Source of the DNA: an uncultured Candidatus Saccharibacteria bacterium
Lineage (GTDB): Bacteria; Patescibacteriota; Saccharimonadia; Saccharimonadales; Saccharimonadaceae
Length of the DNA: 64,000 nucleotides
Direction: 5' to 3'
Assembly: GCA_938036825.1 (NCBI GenBank)
Contig: CALHWD010000006.1
Coordinates: forward strand, 96,016 to 160,015
Below, piece after piece: positions 17,573 through 25,647 of the stretch. Every line of letters begins with the position of its first letter. Position 1 is the stretch's first letter. The notes beneath the pieces are model-generated. The model was not told the origin of the DNA. It was given only the letters and a program-made list of their open reading frames with translations, and ran no database searches. Position numbers and translations under genes: made by a program.

Positions 17573-18034
17573 TTGAAAACTTCAGTTTTTACAACTGTTG
17601 TGCGAGATGAGGGTCGGGTTTTTGCAGAGACAACACGTTCATTTGCGTTCTTGACTAATATACCAATCACACCCGGGCATAGCTTGGTTGCGCCACAGCG
17701 TGTCGTTGCAACCATCGATGAGTTGACACCAGAGGAACTTACTGATTTGTTTGCTTTGGTGAAACATGTGAAGACTGTACTACGCCAAGTGGTTGGTGCC
17801 CAAGGGTTTAATTGTGCTTGGAATGAGGCTCGCGCCTACGGTCAGTCGGTGCCGCACCTCCACATTCACATTGTGCCACGAACACAAGGTGATGCCGGTA
17901 TTACTCAATATGAACCACGCCAGTTCTTGTACCGTCCAGGGAGTCGTGCTGAGTCGCCAACGGCTGAGCTAGCTGGCTTAGCGCAGCACATGCGAAAAGT
18001 AGTAACTGATATAAAGAACAATACACAGGAGTAA
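17573..18034 (+). CDS. HIT-family protein (second)
   Basis: 153 aa with the histidine triad HLHIHIVPR and the typical N-terminal block FLTNIPITPGHSLVAPQR. Nucleotide hydrolase or transferase acting in the cytoplasm. The TTG start at 17573 lies 3 nt after the recA stop, so it is read on the recA mRNA. The Nudix gene follows after 3 nt. Recombination and nucleotide clean-up genes therefore share one transcription unit. Confidence 0.88.
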   Translation: MKTSVFTTVVRDEGRVFAETTRSFAFLTNIPITPGHSLVAPQRVVATIDELTPEELTDLFALVKHVKTVLRQVVGAQGFNCAWNEARAYGQSVPHLHIHIVPRTQGDAGITQYEPRQFLYRPGSRAESPTAELAGLAQHMRKVVTDIKNNTQE

Positions 18035-18037
18035 GCA

Positions 18038-18586
18038 ATGCATAATGATTTATGGCAGAGTTATCGCCCAAATGGAGTGCCAAAACAGGGCGAAGGCCTT
18101 ACCCGCAAAGATTTGACCAAGGATACTATTGTCGCGGCAGCACATGTTTGGTTGTGGCGGCGTAACAGTGATGGTGGGTGTGATGTGCTGCTCCAGCGCC
18201 GGGCTGATCAGGTCAAAAACTGGCCAGGCTATTGGGATATTTCGGCAGCAGGGCACGTGAGCCTTGGCGAAACACCGCTCGATGCGGCGCTGCGTGAGGC
18301 TCAAGAAGAGATTGGTATGACGCTTGATACTTCTCGAGTGAAGTTCATTGGAAGTTTGCCAAAGCGCAAATCAGCGTATAGCGAGTTTCACTTTATTTAC
18401 ACTTATGAATATCACGATGAGCCGCTCGATATGGTTGATGGTGAAGCAGCGGCACTGCGCTGGGTGCCGTATGACACATTCCGCCAGATGGTCGAGCAGC
18501 CAGAAGATGTGATGCTTGTGCCGCATCGGCCACTCTATTTTGCGCTGTTGATGGAAGAACTAGGACGAATATCGCGCGAGTCATAA
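18038..18586 (+). CDS. Nudix hydrolase
   Basis: The Nudix box is GHVSLGETPLDAALREAQEE followed by IGM, matching Gx5Ex7REUxEExGU. An N-terminal segment (LWQSYRPNGVPKQGEGLTRK) and VWLWRRNSDGG give an arrangement seen in the isopentenyl-diphosphate isomerase-like and DNA mismatch-type Nudix branches. 182 aa. It probably hydrolyses a nucleoside diphosphate linked to another group. AGGAG precedes ATG 18038. It is in the recA-HIT-Nudix unit. Confidence 0.9.
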   Translation: MHNDLWQSYRPNGVPKQGEGLTRKDLTKDTIVAAAHVWLWRRNSDGGCDVLLQRRADQVKNWPGYWDISAAGHVSLGETPLDAALREAQEEIGMTLDTSRVKFIGSLPKRKSAYSEFHFIYTYEYHDEPLDMVDGEAAALRWVPYDTFRQMVEQPEDVMLVPHRPLYFALLMEELGRISRES

Positions 18587-18654
18587 AATAGGGGTAGAGA
18601 CCAAAGACCAAGGCAACGAGTCTAGAGTCTACACTAGAGGAGTAAAAATAAAGC

Positions 18655-19269
18655 ATGGATATCGAAAACCACTACAGAAACGAAACTCCGTTTACCCGGG
18701 CAATCATCCTCCATGGACGACCAGACTATGACGAGTACTATAATATCCAGGGTGACGGCCCAAGCAACTCACATTGGCTGCCTTGGCTTCAGCAACAACT
18801 CTTGATACGTGGGATACTGACGCAAACACCCGAGATGCCTCGCCCATACGAGCCACGCTATGAGGTGTGGTGCCAAGAATTTACCCATCTGCCAGTGGAT
18901 GAGCGTACGCTGCTAGTGGGCCATAGCTGTGGTGGTGGCTTTTTGCTCCGCTGGCTGAGTGAGGGAAATTGCCGTGTTGGCCGGGTCGTACTGGTGGCAC
19001 CGTGGCTGGATGTTGAGGGAGAGGCAGGAGATTTCTTTCGCTTTGCACTCGACCGCCAGATAGACCGCAAAGCGGTGCACGGCATTGATGTGCTCTACTC
19101 TACTAATGACTACCCACACCTGCAAAGCTCCACGGCAAAGCTCCGCTGTGAGCTACCCCAGCTGCGCTACCATCGATTTGTCGACCATGGCCACTTCACC
19201 TTCAGTGCAATGCAGACACGAGCGTTTCCAGAGCTGGTAGAAATTTGTTTAAGAGAGGAGAAGAAATGA
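18655..19269 (+). CDS. Alpha/beta hydrolase (RBBP9/YdeN-like serine hydrolase)
   Basis: 204 aa. It begins with the family strand RAIILHGRP. The nucleophile elbow is VGHSCGGGFLLRW, with Ser in GHSCG. A later Asp (STNDYPH) and His (VDHGHFTF) complete the likely triad. The substrate is unknown. AGAGGAG lies before the ATG at 18655, though the spacing (about 12 nt) is long. Its 3' end overlaps the next gene by 4 bp (ATGA). Confidence 0.85.
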   Translation: MDIENHYRNETPFTRAIILHGRPDYDEYYNIQGDGPSNSHWLPWLQQQLLIRGILTQTPEMPRPYEPRYEVWCQEFTHLPVDERTLLVGHSCGGGFLLRWLSEGNCRVGRVVLVAPWLDVEGEAGDFFRFALDRQIDRKAVHGIDVLYSTNDYPHLQSSTAKLRCELPQLRYHRFVDHGHFTFSAMQTRAFPELVEICLREEKK

Positions 19270-20297
19270 CTGAAAATGATGACTTGAAAGACGAAAGTAA
19301 CGTGCTAGATGCACTTCCCACGACGCAGATTGATATAACGCGCGTAGCGAATCTGCGCGAGATACTCAAAGAGTACGGGCACAAGACGACAGAAATATGT
19401 AGCATGCAGCTTGGCTATGATAATCATCTCTATGTTTTGCTCTCGAGTAATATTCCAATGAGAGGCGGGATAGCTTGTTTTACAAAAATCAAGGTAGATA
19501 GTGTCTTTTCGGTTCTTGAATTTGTCATTGATTGGGAGAAAGAGACGGTTAAACAGGTAATACACCTTGACCTTGGCCGGCATTTTATTAATTTTTGCTA
19601 CATTCAGCCGATTGGTGATAAGCTGCTTCTGGTCTGCCCACGGATGGACTATGAGGAGCCGTCTATGGGTAATAATGCAGAGATTGTTGATAGAACTGGC
19701 AAGGGAATTATGCTAGGGTGCTTGGGTGATGCGGTTGGCGGGGTGATTGTCACAGAGAATAGCGACATCATCACCAGTTATTTTGATGAAGGCGTATATG
19801 CGTGGGATGATCCAATCAGTGGCCTTGGAGTGAGAGCGTGGGACGATAAACTACGAAAGAACTCTGATAAGATCCCAGCGTTCACACAGGATGAAGTCAT
19901 CTATATGTTCTTTGATGAGTGCAAGAATTTTTGGTATAAAGATATATATGATTTTAAACTAAGAAAGGTTAGTCCAGCAGACATAGGCACAATATATGAA
20001 CCATGTATTAATGGTATGAGAGCTTTTCTTGCCTATGATAATGCTAATAAATTGCTTGCTTATGAAGGGTATACTCAACGCAGTACGTTCTATGTTGTTG
20101 ACGTATCTCCCGCTCGAGATGAGCAGACACGCCGACCAGCTGTCCTGATTGGACATATGGTACCAGTAGAGAAGATAGAGTTTGTTTCTGATGGCGAGAG
20201 AGTTGAAAAAATAAATAGCGATCAATCAGCTTTTCGTACCAATAAAGCCGTCTTCATTGATGAAGCATATAATATCTATCTCAAAGCATTTCAGTAG
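19266..20297 (+). CDS. Unknown protein, possible beta-propeller-like
   Basis: 343 aa from ATG 19266, which has AGAGGAGAAGAA in front and overlaps the hydrolase stop. The protein has repeated hydrophobic-strand and turn patterns (LYVLLSSNIPMRGG, DKLLLVCPRMDY, GVYAWDDPISG), consistent with a beta-rich repeat fold, but no family was recognised. No signal peptide or membrane segment. Translational coupling to the hydrolase suggests a shared task. Its second half is more AT-rich. Confidence 0.7.
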   Translation: MTENDDLKDESNVLDALPTTQIDITRVANLREILKEYGHKTTEICSMQLGYDNHLYVLLSSNIPMRGGIACFTKIKVDSVFSVLEFVIDWEKETVKQVIHLDLGRHFINFCYIQPIGDKLLLVCPRMDYEEPSMGNNAEIVDRTGKGIMLGCLGDAVGGVIVTENSDIITSYFDEGVYAWDDPISGLGVRAWDDKLRKNSDKIPAFTQDEVIYMFFDECKNFWYKDIYDFKLRKVSPADIGTIYEPCINGMRAFLAYDNANKLLAYEGYTQRSTFYVVDVSPARDEQTRRPAVLIGHMVPVEKIEFVSDGERVEKINSDQSAFRTNKAVFIDEAYNIYLKAFQ

Positions 20298-20359
20298 TGG
20301 GGTTGACGCAGCTCATTTCTAGAGAGGAAAGCTGAGTGACATGACTAAATAAATTTGTA

Positions 20360-20365
20360 TATAAT
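20360..20365 (+). promoter_or_regulatory. -10 box of leaderless recX
   Basis: TATAAT at 20360-20365, 6 nt, ATG 20372. GTGACA at 20336-20341 could be a -35 (18-nt spacer). Confidence 0.65.
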
Positions 20366-20371
20366 ACATAC

Positions 20372-21043
20372 ATGCCGACAGAAAAAACCTACACCATCAC
20401 TGCGCTCACTGCGCAGGTGCGGAGTGCCGATCGAGTGAATGTATTTATCGATGGCACGTATGATTTTAGCCTTGATGTGGCGCAGGTGGTGGATTGTGGT
20501 GTGAAGGTGGGGCGAATGCTGACTGAGGCCGAGCTGGCTGAACTGCGCCGCGAGGGGGAGTTTGGTAAGCTCTACGCGCGGGCTCTCGAGTACACCCTGA
20601 TGCGGCCACATAGTGCACGCGAAATCCGCGACTATCTCCAGCGCAAGACGCTGCCACGCAAGTATAAACAACGCAAAACTGGTACGCTAGTTGAGAAGCC
20701 TGGTGCTTCGCTAGCGGTTGTGCAGCGGGTGTTTGCGCGCCTTGAGCAGCGTGGTCATATCGACGATGGGGCATTTGCCCAGTGGTGGGTGGAGAATCGC
20801 CACCAGAGTAAGGGGGTGTCGCGCCGCAAGCTGGAGGCAGAGCTACGTGCTAAGGGCGTTGCACCGGAGATGATACACCAAGCATTAGCGCAGTCGAGGC
20901 GGACTGATGAAGACGAGCTAGCTAAGGTGATTGCTAAAAAACGCCCCCGCTACCCAGACGAGCAAAAGCTTATCGCGTATCTTTTGCGTCAAGGCTTTGC
21001 CTATGATGACATCCGAGCCGCTTTGGCGGGTGATGAATACTGA
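20372..21043 (+). CDS. recX: RecX-like regulator of RecA
   Basis: RecX binds RecA filaments and modulates their activity. The family's three-helix repeats are visible: ALEYTLMRPHSAREIRDYLQ, RLEQRGHIDDGAFAQWWVEN and KLEAELRAKGVAPEMIHQAL, with a C-terminal repeat DEQKLIAYLLRQGF. The N-terminal 60 residues (DRVNVFIDGTYDFSLD) are the usual lead-in of longer RecX proteins. 223 aa. It is separated from recA by four genes and has its own promoter. Confidence 0.9.
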   Translation: MPTEKTYTITALTAQVRSADRVNVFIDGTYDFSLDVAQVVDCGVKVGRMLTEAELAELRREGEFGKLYARALEYTLMRPHSAREIRDYLQRKTLPRKYKQRKTGTLVEKPGASLAVVQRVFARLEQRGHIDDGAFAQWWVENRHQSKGVSRRKLEAELRAKGVAPEMIHQALAQSRRTDEDELAKVIAKKRPRYPDEQKLIAYLLRQGFAYDDIRAALAGDEY

Positions 21044-21049
21044 TGTGTG

Positions 21050-21652
21050 TTAGCGACGTTCGTCGCTCTTAATTGATTCTCGGGCTTGCGATGGCTTACG
21101 GAAGGGGTTGACGTATTCGCCACTACTCATGGCCGGTTGGGTGGCCTTTTGCTCGGACTTTTTGGTCTCAGCCTGCGACTGGACGATGATAGCGTCGTTA
21201 TTGATCTCGATAATTTGTGACCGATGGATAACTAGCTCAGCATCATTGAGGCGGTGGAGCCATGAGCGCCGGACGATGAGTTGCTGGATGACAAAATTAC
21301 CCGTCTCGATCGTATAGTCGCTAATCTTACCGAGGCGTCGCCCGCGCTTGTCTTGAACAGTCATGCCCAAAAGGTGAAACTTGAGCTCGTAGAGGCGCTG
21401 GATCTTGATAACATCGGTGGGGGTGATGAGTTCGTCGACGGAGTCGATGATCATGCCGAGTTCACTCATCTCACGTACATCAGCGAGGCGGAGTAGCATG
21501 GTTGTGTCGTTAGCGAATGAGCCATCCACGGTGTAGGCAACAATGGTTAAGGTTGCTGGATCGACAAGCGGCTGGGCTAGGCTACCAACTTTGCCGCCCA
21601 TTTGTAAGCTCATGACAGGATAGTTGGCGAGTGCAGATCCGAGCAGTATCAT
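21050..21652 (-). CDS. PRC-barrel domain protein
   Basis: 200 aa. Two PRC-barrel-like beta segments are visible: MILLGSALANYPVMSL near the N-terminus and KFHLLGMTVQDKRGRRLGKI in the middle. The C-terminal third is charged and probably disordered. PRC barrels occur in ribosome maturation factor RimM and in many small adaptors; the role here is unknown. On the minus strand TGCTATACT ends 6 nt before the ATG at 21652, so upstream codons to 21688 are excluded. It follows the pilus operon but is transcribed separately. Confidence 0.8.
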   Translation of the reverse strand: MILLGSALANYPVMSLQMGGKVGSLAQPLVDPATLTIVAYTVDGSFANDTTMLLRLADVREMSELGMIIDSVDELITPTDVIKIQRLYELKFHLLGMTVQDKRGRRLGKISDYTIETGNFVIQQLIVRRSWLHRLNDAELVIHRSQIIEINNDAIIVQSQAETKKSEQKATQPAMSSGEYVNPFRKPSQARESIKSDERR

Positions 21653-21658
21653 ATGTGT

Positions 21659-21664
21659 AGTATA
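21659..21664 (-). promoter_or_regulatory. -10 box of the leaderless PRC-barrel gene
   Basis: Minus-strand TATACT (21664 to 21659) with TGC upstream and 6 nt to the start at 21652. Confidence 0.6.
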
Positions 21665-21705
21665 GCATTGCGCCGCAAAAAGCTCCACTGCGGCTGTAAA
21701 AAATG

Positions 21706-21990
21706 TTACTCAACAAATGGGTTACGCGAGCTAATCGGCAGTTGACTGGCGCTTTGGTCGGATTCACTGGCGGTTTTGAGTTGCTCGATTTTTTTGATGG
21801 TCGCTTGGTCGATACCATTAGTGGGCTGGGGTGGAGCAGCCTCTGACGCCTTAGAGATCGTGGCATTAAGCAAGAAGGTAATAACGGCTAAGCCACCGAA
21901 GGCAATAACCACAAAGAGAATAATGTGGTAGCGGTGGAGAAATTTGCTACTGGCGCGCCCAAGCGCGGCGAGTGAGAGATCGCTGTTCAT
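21706..21990 (-). CDS. Small membrane protein at the end of the pilus operon (PilP-like position)
   Basis: 94 aa: short cytoplasmic N-terminus, one transmembrane helix (about 22-44) and an extracytoplasmic tail ending SSRNPFVE. A terminal 'NPF' segment is common in PilP/GspC-type linkers, but the protein is far shorter than PilP. It overlaps the pilO-like gene by 4 bp, so a pilus assembly role is inferred from position. Confidence 0.65.
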   Translation of the reverse strand: MNSDLSLAALGRASSKFLHRYHIILFVVIAFGGLAVITFLLNATISKASEAAPPQPTNGIDQATIKKIEQLKTASESDQSASQLPISSRNPFVE

Positions 21991-22616
21991 GATCGGAGAT
22001 ATACCTCGATGGTTAATGTGTTACTAGTAATACTATCGGGTGGCTGGCCCTGAGCGGTGCTGCGCGAGAGGTCAACATTGGCTATGCGCATCTTTGTCAG
22101 GCTTTGCTCGACAAGATACATGAAGGTAAGAAGCTTGCGATACTCGACGGGGTTCTTGACAGTGACAGATGCGGTAGTCGCTTTGAGTCCGGCAATAGCA
22201 GGCAGGGATGTGCCCGTCTTGCTGCTACTCGATGAGCTACTTGACGAACTGCCCTTAGCATTGTTATCGGCAAAGGTGATGTCTGCAATAGTAATGCCAG
22301 CTTTGCGGGCAAAGTCGTTAAGGTCGTTGATGATCTGATCCTGATATTGGTAGCTTTTACTTTCGGCAGCGATCTTGGAGGCGCGCTCGACGGCATGATG
22401 CTGCGTTTTGAGCATCTTTTCGGTCTGGGAGAGCTCTTGCAGCTCAGACTCACTGGCGGCAGCTTGCGAGGCGACAGTGCTGGCATCGGCCGCAAAGCCA
22501 TCAAGCCAGTTATAGGCAAGGGCAAAACCACCAGCTCCAATTGCAGTAATAACTACTAGCGACACGGCAAGGATAATCCGGAGGTTTGTCGCCGTTAGCG
22601 TGAATTTTTTGCTCAT
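21987..22616 (-). CDS. pilO: PilO-like type IV pilus assembly protein
   Basis: 209 aa. One N-terminal transmembrane helix (about 12-34), a coiled-coil segment (SQTEKMLKTQHHAVERASKIAAE read in two halves), a Ser-rich linker and a C-terminal ferredoxin-like domain with KATTASVTVKNPVEY. This is PilO topology; PilO pairs with PilN in the inner-membrane alignment complex. It overlaps both neighbours by 4 bp. The identification rests on topology and gene order more than on residues. Confidence 0.82.
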   Translation of the reverse strand: MSKKFTLTATNLRIILAVSLVVITAIGAGGFALAYNWLDGFAADASTVASQAAASESELQELSQTEKMLKTQHHAVERASKIAAESKSYQYQDQIINDLNDFARKAGITIADITFADNNAKGSSSSSSSSSSKTGTSLPAIAGLKATTASVTVKNPVEYRKLLTFMYLVEQSLTKMRIANVDLSRSTAQGQPPDSITSNTLTIEVYLRS

Positions 22617-23179
22617 TGTTGGCCGATTCCTTTCTTGAATGTGACACTGTAGGTTGAGGTGTAGGGATAACTACCGGCGTCTTTGTCTTGCAGCGTGATG
22701 GATTGGAAGCTGACACTGGAGAAGATAGCGGAGTCATTGAGGCGGTTGCGCAGAGCAATGGCATCGTTGTAGCCTTTGGCGCGGATGCTTAGTGTGGTGG
22801 GGGTGCCAAAGGTGGTTGGGTCAATATTAAGCTGTTCGATAATAACGTTGGGTGGAAGGCGGTCGGCAATAAGCTTGATGAGGCGGGTGTACGAGACCTG
22901 TTGGTCGAGGATGGCTTTGGCAGTGGTAAGGTTAGCTTTGAACTCAGTAGCTTCACGCTTGACGGTGGCGTATTCGGCAGTTTTGTTGTGGTTACGCTCT
23001 ACGGCAGCTTGATTGCGGCCCCGCTCGGTTGCGATGAAAAAGTACACGCCGCCGATTTCAGTCAAAACGATAAAGACTAAGACAAACAGGAGTACAACAT
23101 AGCGGCGTAGCAAGGTGTTGGTGCGGCTCGCAGCGAGCTGCTTTTTATACGCTGGTGGCAATAGATTAATCATTTCCAA
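22613..23179 (-). CDS. pilN: PilN-like fimbrial assembly protein
   Basis: 188 aa. It begins with the PilN signature MEMINLLPPAYKKQL, which docks into PilM. A single transmembrane helix (about 27-49), a coiled coil and a periplasmic-type ferredoxin-like domain (VIIEQLNIDP...LSIRAKGYNDAIALRNRL) follow. It overlaps pilM by 10 bp and pilO by 4 bp. Confidence 0.92.
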   Translation of the reverse strand: MEMINLLPPAYKKQLAASRTNTLLRRYVVLLFVLVFIVLTEIGGVYFFIATERGRNQAAVERNHNKTAEYATVKREATEFKANLTTAKAILDQQVSYTRLIKLIADRLPPNVIIEQLNIDPTTFGTPTTLSIRAKGYNDAIALRNRLNDSAIFSSVSFQSITLQDKDAGSYPYTSTYSVTFKKGIGQQ

Positions 23180-24228
23180 ATCTCCCCACTACTAAGGCTA
23201 GCCAGGCCTGCAACACTGATATACCGTGGCCGAAATTGCTTTTGTGGCTGCTGGAGCTTGCCAAAGTCGAGCTTTTGCCATGGATTAACGACGCGCACTG
23301 GCATGACGAGGTCGTTGGTGAAGAAGTCACCCATGCCTGGTACATTGCTACCACCACCGACGATGACGATTTGCTCGATCTTGCGCTCATCACCAATCCG
23401 GTCGTTATAATAGCGGATCACTTTGCGAATTTCGGTGCTAATGCGCTTGAGGCTTGGTTTGAGTGCCTCAGTGATGCCAGCTTGGCGTGGCCCAGGCGAG
23501 AGGCCATTGAGCACCTTGAGTTGGTGGGCATTCTCAAGTGTGATGTTGAGATGCTTCGAGATGTCGATAGTGAAGGTATTTCCGCCAATTGCTACCCCAC
23601 CAGTCAGGCGGACGGCACTTTTATCCAGCACAGCGATATCGGTACTCGCTGGGCCAATATCGACGACGAGCGTGAGAAGGTTACCAGCATCAGCGCTGTC
23701 GAGCACGCGCGCAATAGCGTTAATATTAGGTTCAACAACTACTGGCACGAGTCCCACCGCTTCGGCTGCTTGCAAACAGGCGTCGACCAGCTGCTTAGGC
23801 ACGGCTGACATCACAACGTTGAGCTGCTCTTTGGTGTGCTCGATCACTTCATAATCAACGTAAAGTGAATCGAGCGGCAAGGGGATGTACTGATCGACCT
23901 CCACCTGGATAGCGCCATCGAGGTGAGCTGCTTCTTTAGCTGGGATCATGAAAGTGCGCGAGTAGGTGCGGCTGGTTGGCACACCAATCACTACGTGATC
24001 GCTACCAAGGTTGCCAATGAGATGTTCGTTAATGAGCGAGCTGAGGCGCTCGGCTAGGTAGGAGTCATCAGGGTTGTCGAGGGACGTTTGGACTTCCTTG
24101 GGGTCAAGGTCGAGCGAACCATAGCCCAGTACGAGCCAGCGCTTAGAGTCGATCGACATGATTTTGATGCCTGTCTGACTAATGTCGAGACCGATGATTG
24201 GTTTGTCGCGATAAAATAACTTTGCCAT
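23170..24228 (-). CDS. pilM: PilM actin-like pilus assembly ATPase
   Basis: 352 aa. Actin-like fold with phosphate-1 motif IGLDISQTGIKIMSID, the adenosine motif VDIGPASTDIAVL and the connect/phosphate-2 region IVIVGGGSNVPGM. PilM is a cytoplasmic protein that binds the PilN tail and links to the PilB/PilC motor. It has its own minus-strand promoter (TGCTATAAT, hexamer 24252 to 24247) with a leader of about 12 nt, separate from pilBC. Confidence 0.95.
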   Translation of the reverse strand: MAKLFYRDKPIIGLDISQTGIKIMSIDSKRWLVLGYGSLDLDPKEVQTSLDNPDDSYLAERLSSLINEHLIGNLGSDHVVIGVPTSRTYSRTFMIPAKEAAHLDGAIQVEVDQYIPLPLDSLYVDYEVIEHTKEQLNVVMSAVPKQLVDACLQAAEAVGLVPVVVEPNINAIARVLDSADAGNLLTLVVDIGPASTDIAVLDKSAVRLTGGVAIGGNTFTIDISKHLNITLENAHQLKVLNGLSPGPRQAGITEALKPSLKRISTEIRKVIRYYNDRIGDERKIEQIVIVGGGSNVPGMGDFFTNDLVMPVRVVNPWQKLDFGKLQQPQKQFRPRYISVAGLASLSSGEIWK

Positions 24229-24246
24229 GATACGTTCGTTTCCGTC

Positions 24247-24252
24247 ATTATA
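24247..24252 (-). promoter_or_regulatory. pilM -10 box
   Basis: Minus-strand TGCTATAAT, 18 nt before the ATG at 24228; starts the pilMNO transcription unit. Confidence 0.6.
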
Positions 24253-24428
24253 GCATAAGCGATATGATAAACGCTAGCGTTTTGAGGAGGATTGTCATGG
24301 ATCGATAAACTGTTGTCCGTGATGTGATAATGGCAGAAAAGACAGGTCGCTGGCCAGTGGCAGATCACGCTATCGGATAAAGAACTAATATGTAGCTGAA
24401 ACGCCGACAGAGAATAGGGAATCCAGTC

Positions 24429-25646
24429 TTACTTAATCTGATTTGCCATATTCGAGATTGGCAACATCACCGAGGCGGCAATGAGCCCGACCATGCCGCC
24501 CATGATGACGATCATGACGGGCTCGATGATGGAGCTGATGCCATCGATCGCGACGTCCACTTCCTCCTCATAATAATCTGCTACCTTTACAAGCACGGTA
24601 TCGGTCTGGCCAGTCTCTTCGCCAACGGAAAGCATTTGTGCCACGATGGGTGGGAAGAGTGGATTTTTTTCGATGATACTCGAGAGGTTGCGCCCATTTT
24701 TGACTTGCTCGGCAGCATCATTGAGGGCATTTTCGTAGACTTTGTTGCCCACCGCTCGGGCAGTAACGCGGAGGGATTCGAGCACTGCTACCCCCGACCC
24801 CATCAACGCTGAGAACGTGCGAGCAAAGCGGGCAACGGCGATTTTAGTGATGATATCGTTGATTTTTGGTATCTTGAGAATGATGGTGTGGAGCCAGAGT
24901 TTGCCTGCTGGTGTCTTGATATAGCGGCGGAAGAAGTATATCCCCGCACCGAGCGCAGCAATGATAAAGATTCCATACTGAATGATAAACGCGCTCAATC
25001 CGAGCATAAACTCGGTAATGGCGGGTAACTTGGCATCTGGCCCGCCGAGGCCACGCACAATACTGCCGATTTGTGGAATAACAAAGACCATCAAGCCAAA
25101 AAAGGCGGCAATAGTGATAACGATGAGCACGGTGGGGTATGTCATGGCGCTTTTGATCTTCTTGCGCATACTGGCGTTTTTTTCTTGTTGCATGGCCAGG
25201 CGCTTGAGGATATCATCGAGAATACCAGCTGCCTCGCCCGCGCGCACCATGTTAATAAAAACGGTATTAAAGGTCTCTGGGTGCTTTTCGAGTGCGTCGG
25301 CGAGTGCCATACCGCCCTCAACATCGCGTAGCAGGTCACCTGTCACCATTTGGAGGGCTTTACTACTGGTGTGGTCGTGCAGCGAACCCATGGCGCGCAG
25401 CAGCGGCACACCGGCCGACACCATGGCGCTGAGCTGACGGGTAAACATCACCAAGTCCTCACTCTTGACCTTGTTGCCACCAAAGAGAGCAAAGCTGGCG
25501 CGCTTTGGCTTGATTTCCTCAGCACTAATTGGTCGCAGGCCTTGACGGCTCAGGCTGGCTAAGGCACTGGCACGATCGGGAGCGTCGATCGTTCCATTGA
25601 TGGAGTCATTTTTGTTCGTGATGGCGATGTAGCGAAATTGTGGCAT
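24429..25646 (-). CDS. pilC: PilC, type IV pilus inner-membrane platform protein (GspF family)
   Basis: 405 aa. Two GspF domains: the first has FTRQLSAMVSAGVPLLRAM, the second FARTFSALMGSGVAVLESL. Three transmembrane helices lie near 170-193, 220-243 and 375-398. PilC transmits torque from the PilB ATPase to the growing pilus. It follows pilB with only 1 nt between stop and start codons. A gap of about 200 nt separates it from pilM. Confidence 0.96.
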   Translation of the reverse strand: MPQFRYIAITNKNDSINGTIDAPDRASALASLSRQGLRPISAEEIKPKRASFALFGGNKVKSEDLVMFTRQLSAMVSAGVPLLRAMGSLHDHTSSKALQMVTGDLLRDVEGGMALADALEKHPETFNTVFINMVRAGEAAGILDDILKRLAMQQEKNASMRKKIKSAMTYPTVLIVITIAAFFGLMVFVIPQIGSIVRGLGGPDAKLPAITEFMLGLSAFIIQYGIFIIAALGAGIYFFRRYIKTPAGKLWLHTIILKIPKINDIITKIAVARFARTFSALMGSGVAVLESLRVTARAVGNKVYENALNDAAEQVKNGRNLSSIIEKNPLFPPIVAQMLSVGEETGQTDTVLVKVADYYEEEVDVAIDGISSIIEPVMIVIMGGMVGLIAASVMLPISNMANQIK

Positions 25647-25647
25647 G

